Positions 6,012 through 6,861 of a stretch of DNA of 6,861 bases are shown here, one piece after another (position 1 is the stretch's first letter; each line of letters starts with the position of its first letter). The notes beneath the pieces were generated by a model. That model was not told the DNA's origin. It searched no databases and saw nothing but the letters and a program-made list of their open reading frames with translations. The position numbers and the translations under genes are program-made. This stretch comes from Lachnospiraceae bacterium (GTDB lineage Bacteria; Bacillota; Clostridia; Lachnospirales; Lachnospiraceae), in the NCBI GenBank assembly GCA_017959525.1, contig JAGDAL010000153.1, positions 1-6,861 of the forward strand, written 5' to 3'.

Positions 6012-6809
6012 ATGGACAAAGAAAGTAAGTACTCAACCAATGATTTGTGCCAGATGTTTGGCGTCGGTCGTGAGACCCTGCGCCATTACGAGAATCTGGG
6101 CCTTTTAAATCCGAAAATCAATCCGGAAAACGGCTATCGGGAATACGGTTACTGGGACATCGGTGCTATGGTGGATATCCTAAAATACCGCTCCGTTGAG
6201 ATGCCGTTGAAGGAAGTAAAAAAAGCCATCTTTGAGATGAATTATGATGAGATTCGTTCGGCGCTGCGTAATCAGCAGGAAATCTATCGGGAGAACATCC
6301 GGCATTACCAGATGTTAGAGCGCAAGACCAACCTGGATCTGATGTATATGAGTTTTGCGGATCAAGGCATCGGCGTCATTGCCGAATTTCCGATGACGCC
6401 TTGCTATTTCCAGCCTTACGGAAATCCGCAGGATCCGGAGCAGCGAAAGATTCTACAAAAAATCTTTTCCAATAATGAGTTCTTTGCCACGTCCTGGATT
6501 TTCCCAGAGGAGGAAGACCCGGATGCAGGGCCGAGGGATTACATCGGATTTGAAACAGAACTGGAATTTGCAGAGTATTTGGGGATGACCGGAGGATTTG
6601 TTGTGGAGCCTACCCAGGCAGCCGGAGCAATCTTGGATATTACCGGCCGCGACTATATCACACGAGAGACCTTTGCGGACTTCGAGCAGGAGTTGGATGC
6701 GAAGTATCCGAATGCATCCGGAGAGCTGATTGCATGTCTTTTATCCAGGTTCTATGATAGCGATGGTGTCTATCATCAATACATGTTCACATTTAAAAAA
6801 CTTAAATAG
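6012..6809 (+). CDS. MerR-family transcriptional regulator with a C-terminal putative effector domain
   Basis: DNA-binding regulator of 265 residues. The N-terminal winged helix-turn-helix (about 6-72) has the family pattern: YSTNDLCQMFGVGRETLRHY, then ENLGLLNP, then NGYREYGYWDIGAM, and the PLKEV of the third helical turn. A helical, coiled-coil-like segment (about 76-112) would make the dimer. The remaining 150 residues, starting at IGVIAEFPMTPCYF, resemble the general layout of effector-binding (GyrI-like or multidrug-sensing) C-terminal domains of BmrR-type proteins, but no ligand can be named and there is no cysteine cluster typical of metal sensors. It lies behind the thiN terminator and before its own terminator, so it is probably a separate unit. 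No target gene is visible in the window. The family is sure; its function is unknown. Confidence 0.9.
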   Translation: MDKESKYSTNDLCQMFGVGRETLRHYENLGLLNPKINPENGYREYGYWDIGAMVDILKYRSVEMPLKEVKKAIFEMNYDEIRSALRNQQEIYRENIRHYQMLERKTNLDLMYMSFADQGIGVIAEFPMTPCYFQPYGNPQDPEQRKILQKIFSNNEFFATSWIFPEEEDPDAGPRDYIGFETELEFAEYLGMTGGFVVEPTQAAGAILDITGRDYITRETFADFEQELDAKYPNASGELIACLLSRFYDSDGVYHQYMFTFKKLK

Positions 6810-6818
6810 AGCAACAAA

Positions 6819-6851
6819 AAAACTCCCGGAAGGGAGTTTTCTTGCTTTTTT
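6819..6851 (+). terminator. Intrinsic terminator after the MerR-family gene
   Basis: A perfect 9-base-pair stem, AAAACTCCC (6819-6827) with GGGAGTTTT (6832-6840), has the loop GGAA and is followed by a broken T tract CTTGCTTTTTT. The A-run upstream (6816-6822) could also let it work on the other strand. Confidence 0.85.
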
Positions 6852-6861
6852 GGAATACTTC

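Noticed and set aside
1..6861. CRISPR array, insertion sequence, attachment site or replication origin
   Set aside because: No regularly spaced direct repeats, transposase or integrase frames, terminal inverted repeats or DnaA-box clusters were found on either strand.

Overview
The window holds a conserved Bacillota housekeeping block on the + strand, rlmN (3' part) - prpC - prkC - rsgA - rpe - thiN, followed by a separate MerR-family regulator gene. The gene order matches the Bacillus subtilis rlmN-prpC-prkC-cpgA(rsgA)-rpe-thiN block. The moderate GC content, the strong purine-rich Shine-Dalgarno sites and the protein sequences suggest an anaerobic member of Clostridia, perhaps Lachnospiraceae. 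That placement is inferred from the sequence and was not checked by a search.

Layout: bases 1-645 are the C-terminal part of the radical-SAM rRNA/tRNA adenine methyltransferase RlmN. One base later starts the PP2C phosphatase PrpC (647-1393), which overlaps the PASTA kinase PrkC (1387-3510) by 7 bases. A 232-base gap follows, and it is not empty. About 190 bases of it (3537-3725) look like a compact structured RNA with a closing helix, a GNRA-capped hairpin and crossing long-range helices. It ends just before the rsgA ribosome binding site. My best guess is a raiA-motif-like RNA, but I could not align it. The ribosome-assembly GTPase RsgA (3743-4621), ribulose-phosphate 3-epimerase Rpe (4668-5318) and thiamine pyrophosphokinase ThiN (5315-5962, ATGA overlap with rpe) complete the block. 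An intrinsic terminator overlaps the thiN stop codon. The MerR-type gene (6012-6809) has its own strong RBS and its own terminator at the window end.

How the genes fit together: PrpC and PrkC form the reversible Ser/Thr phosphorylation pair that responds to cell-wall fragments through extracellular PASTA domains. In B. subtilis the RsgA homologue is a PrkC substrate. RlmN and RsgA act on ribosome RNA and assembly. Rpe (pentose phosphate pathway) and ThiN (thiamine diphosphate, the transketolase cofactor) are linked through carbon metabolism.

The two most notable points are the structured RNA between prkC and rsgA, and an in-frame amber codon (5504-5506) that splits an otherwise intact thiN. 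Neighbouring genes (rsgA, merR) end in TAG, so TAG does not look reassigned genome-wide.
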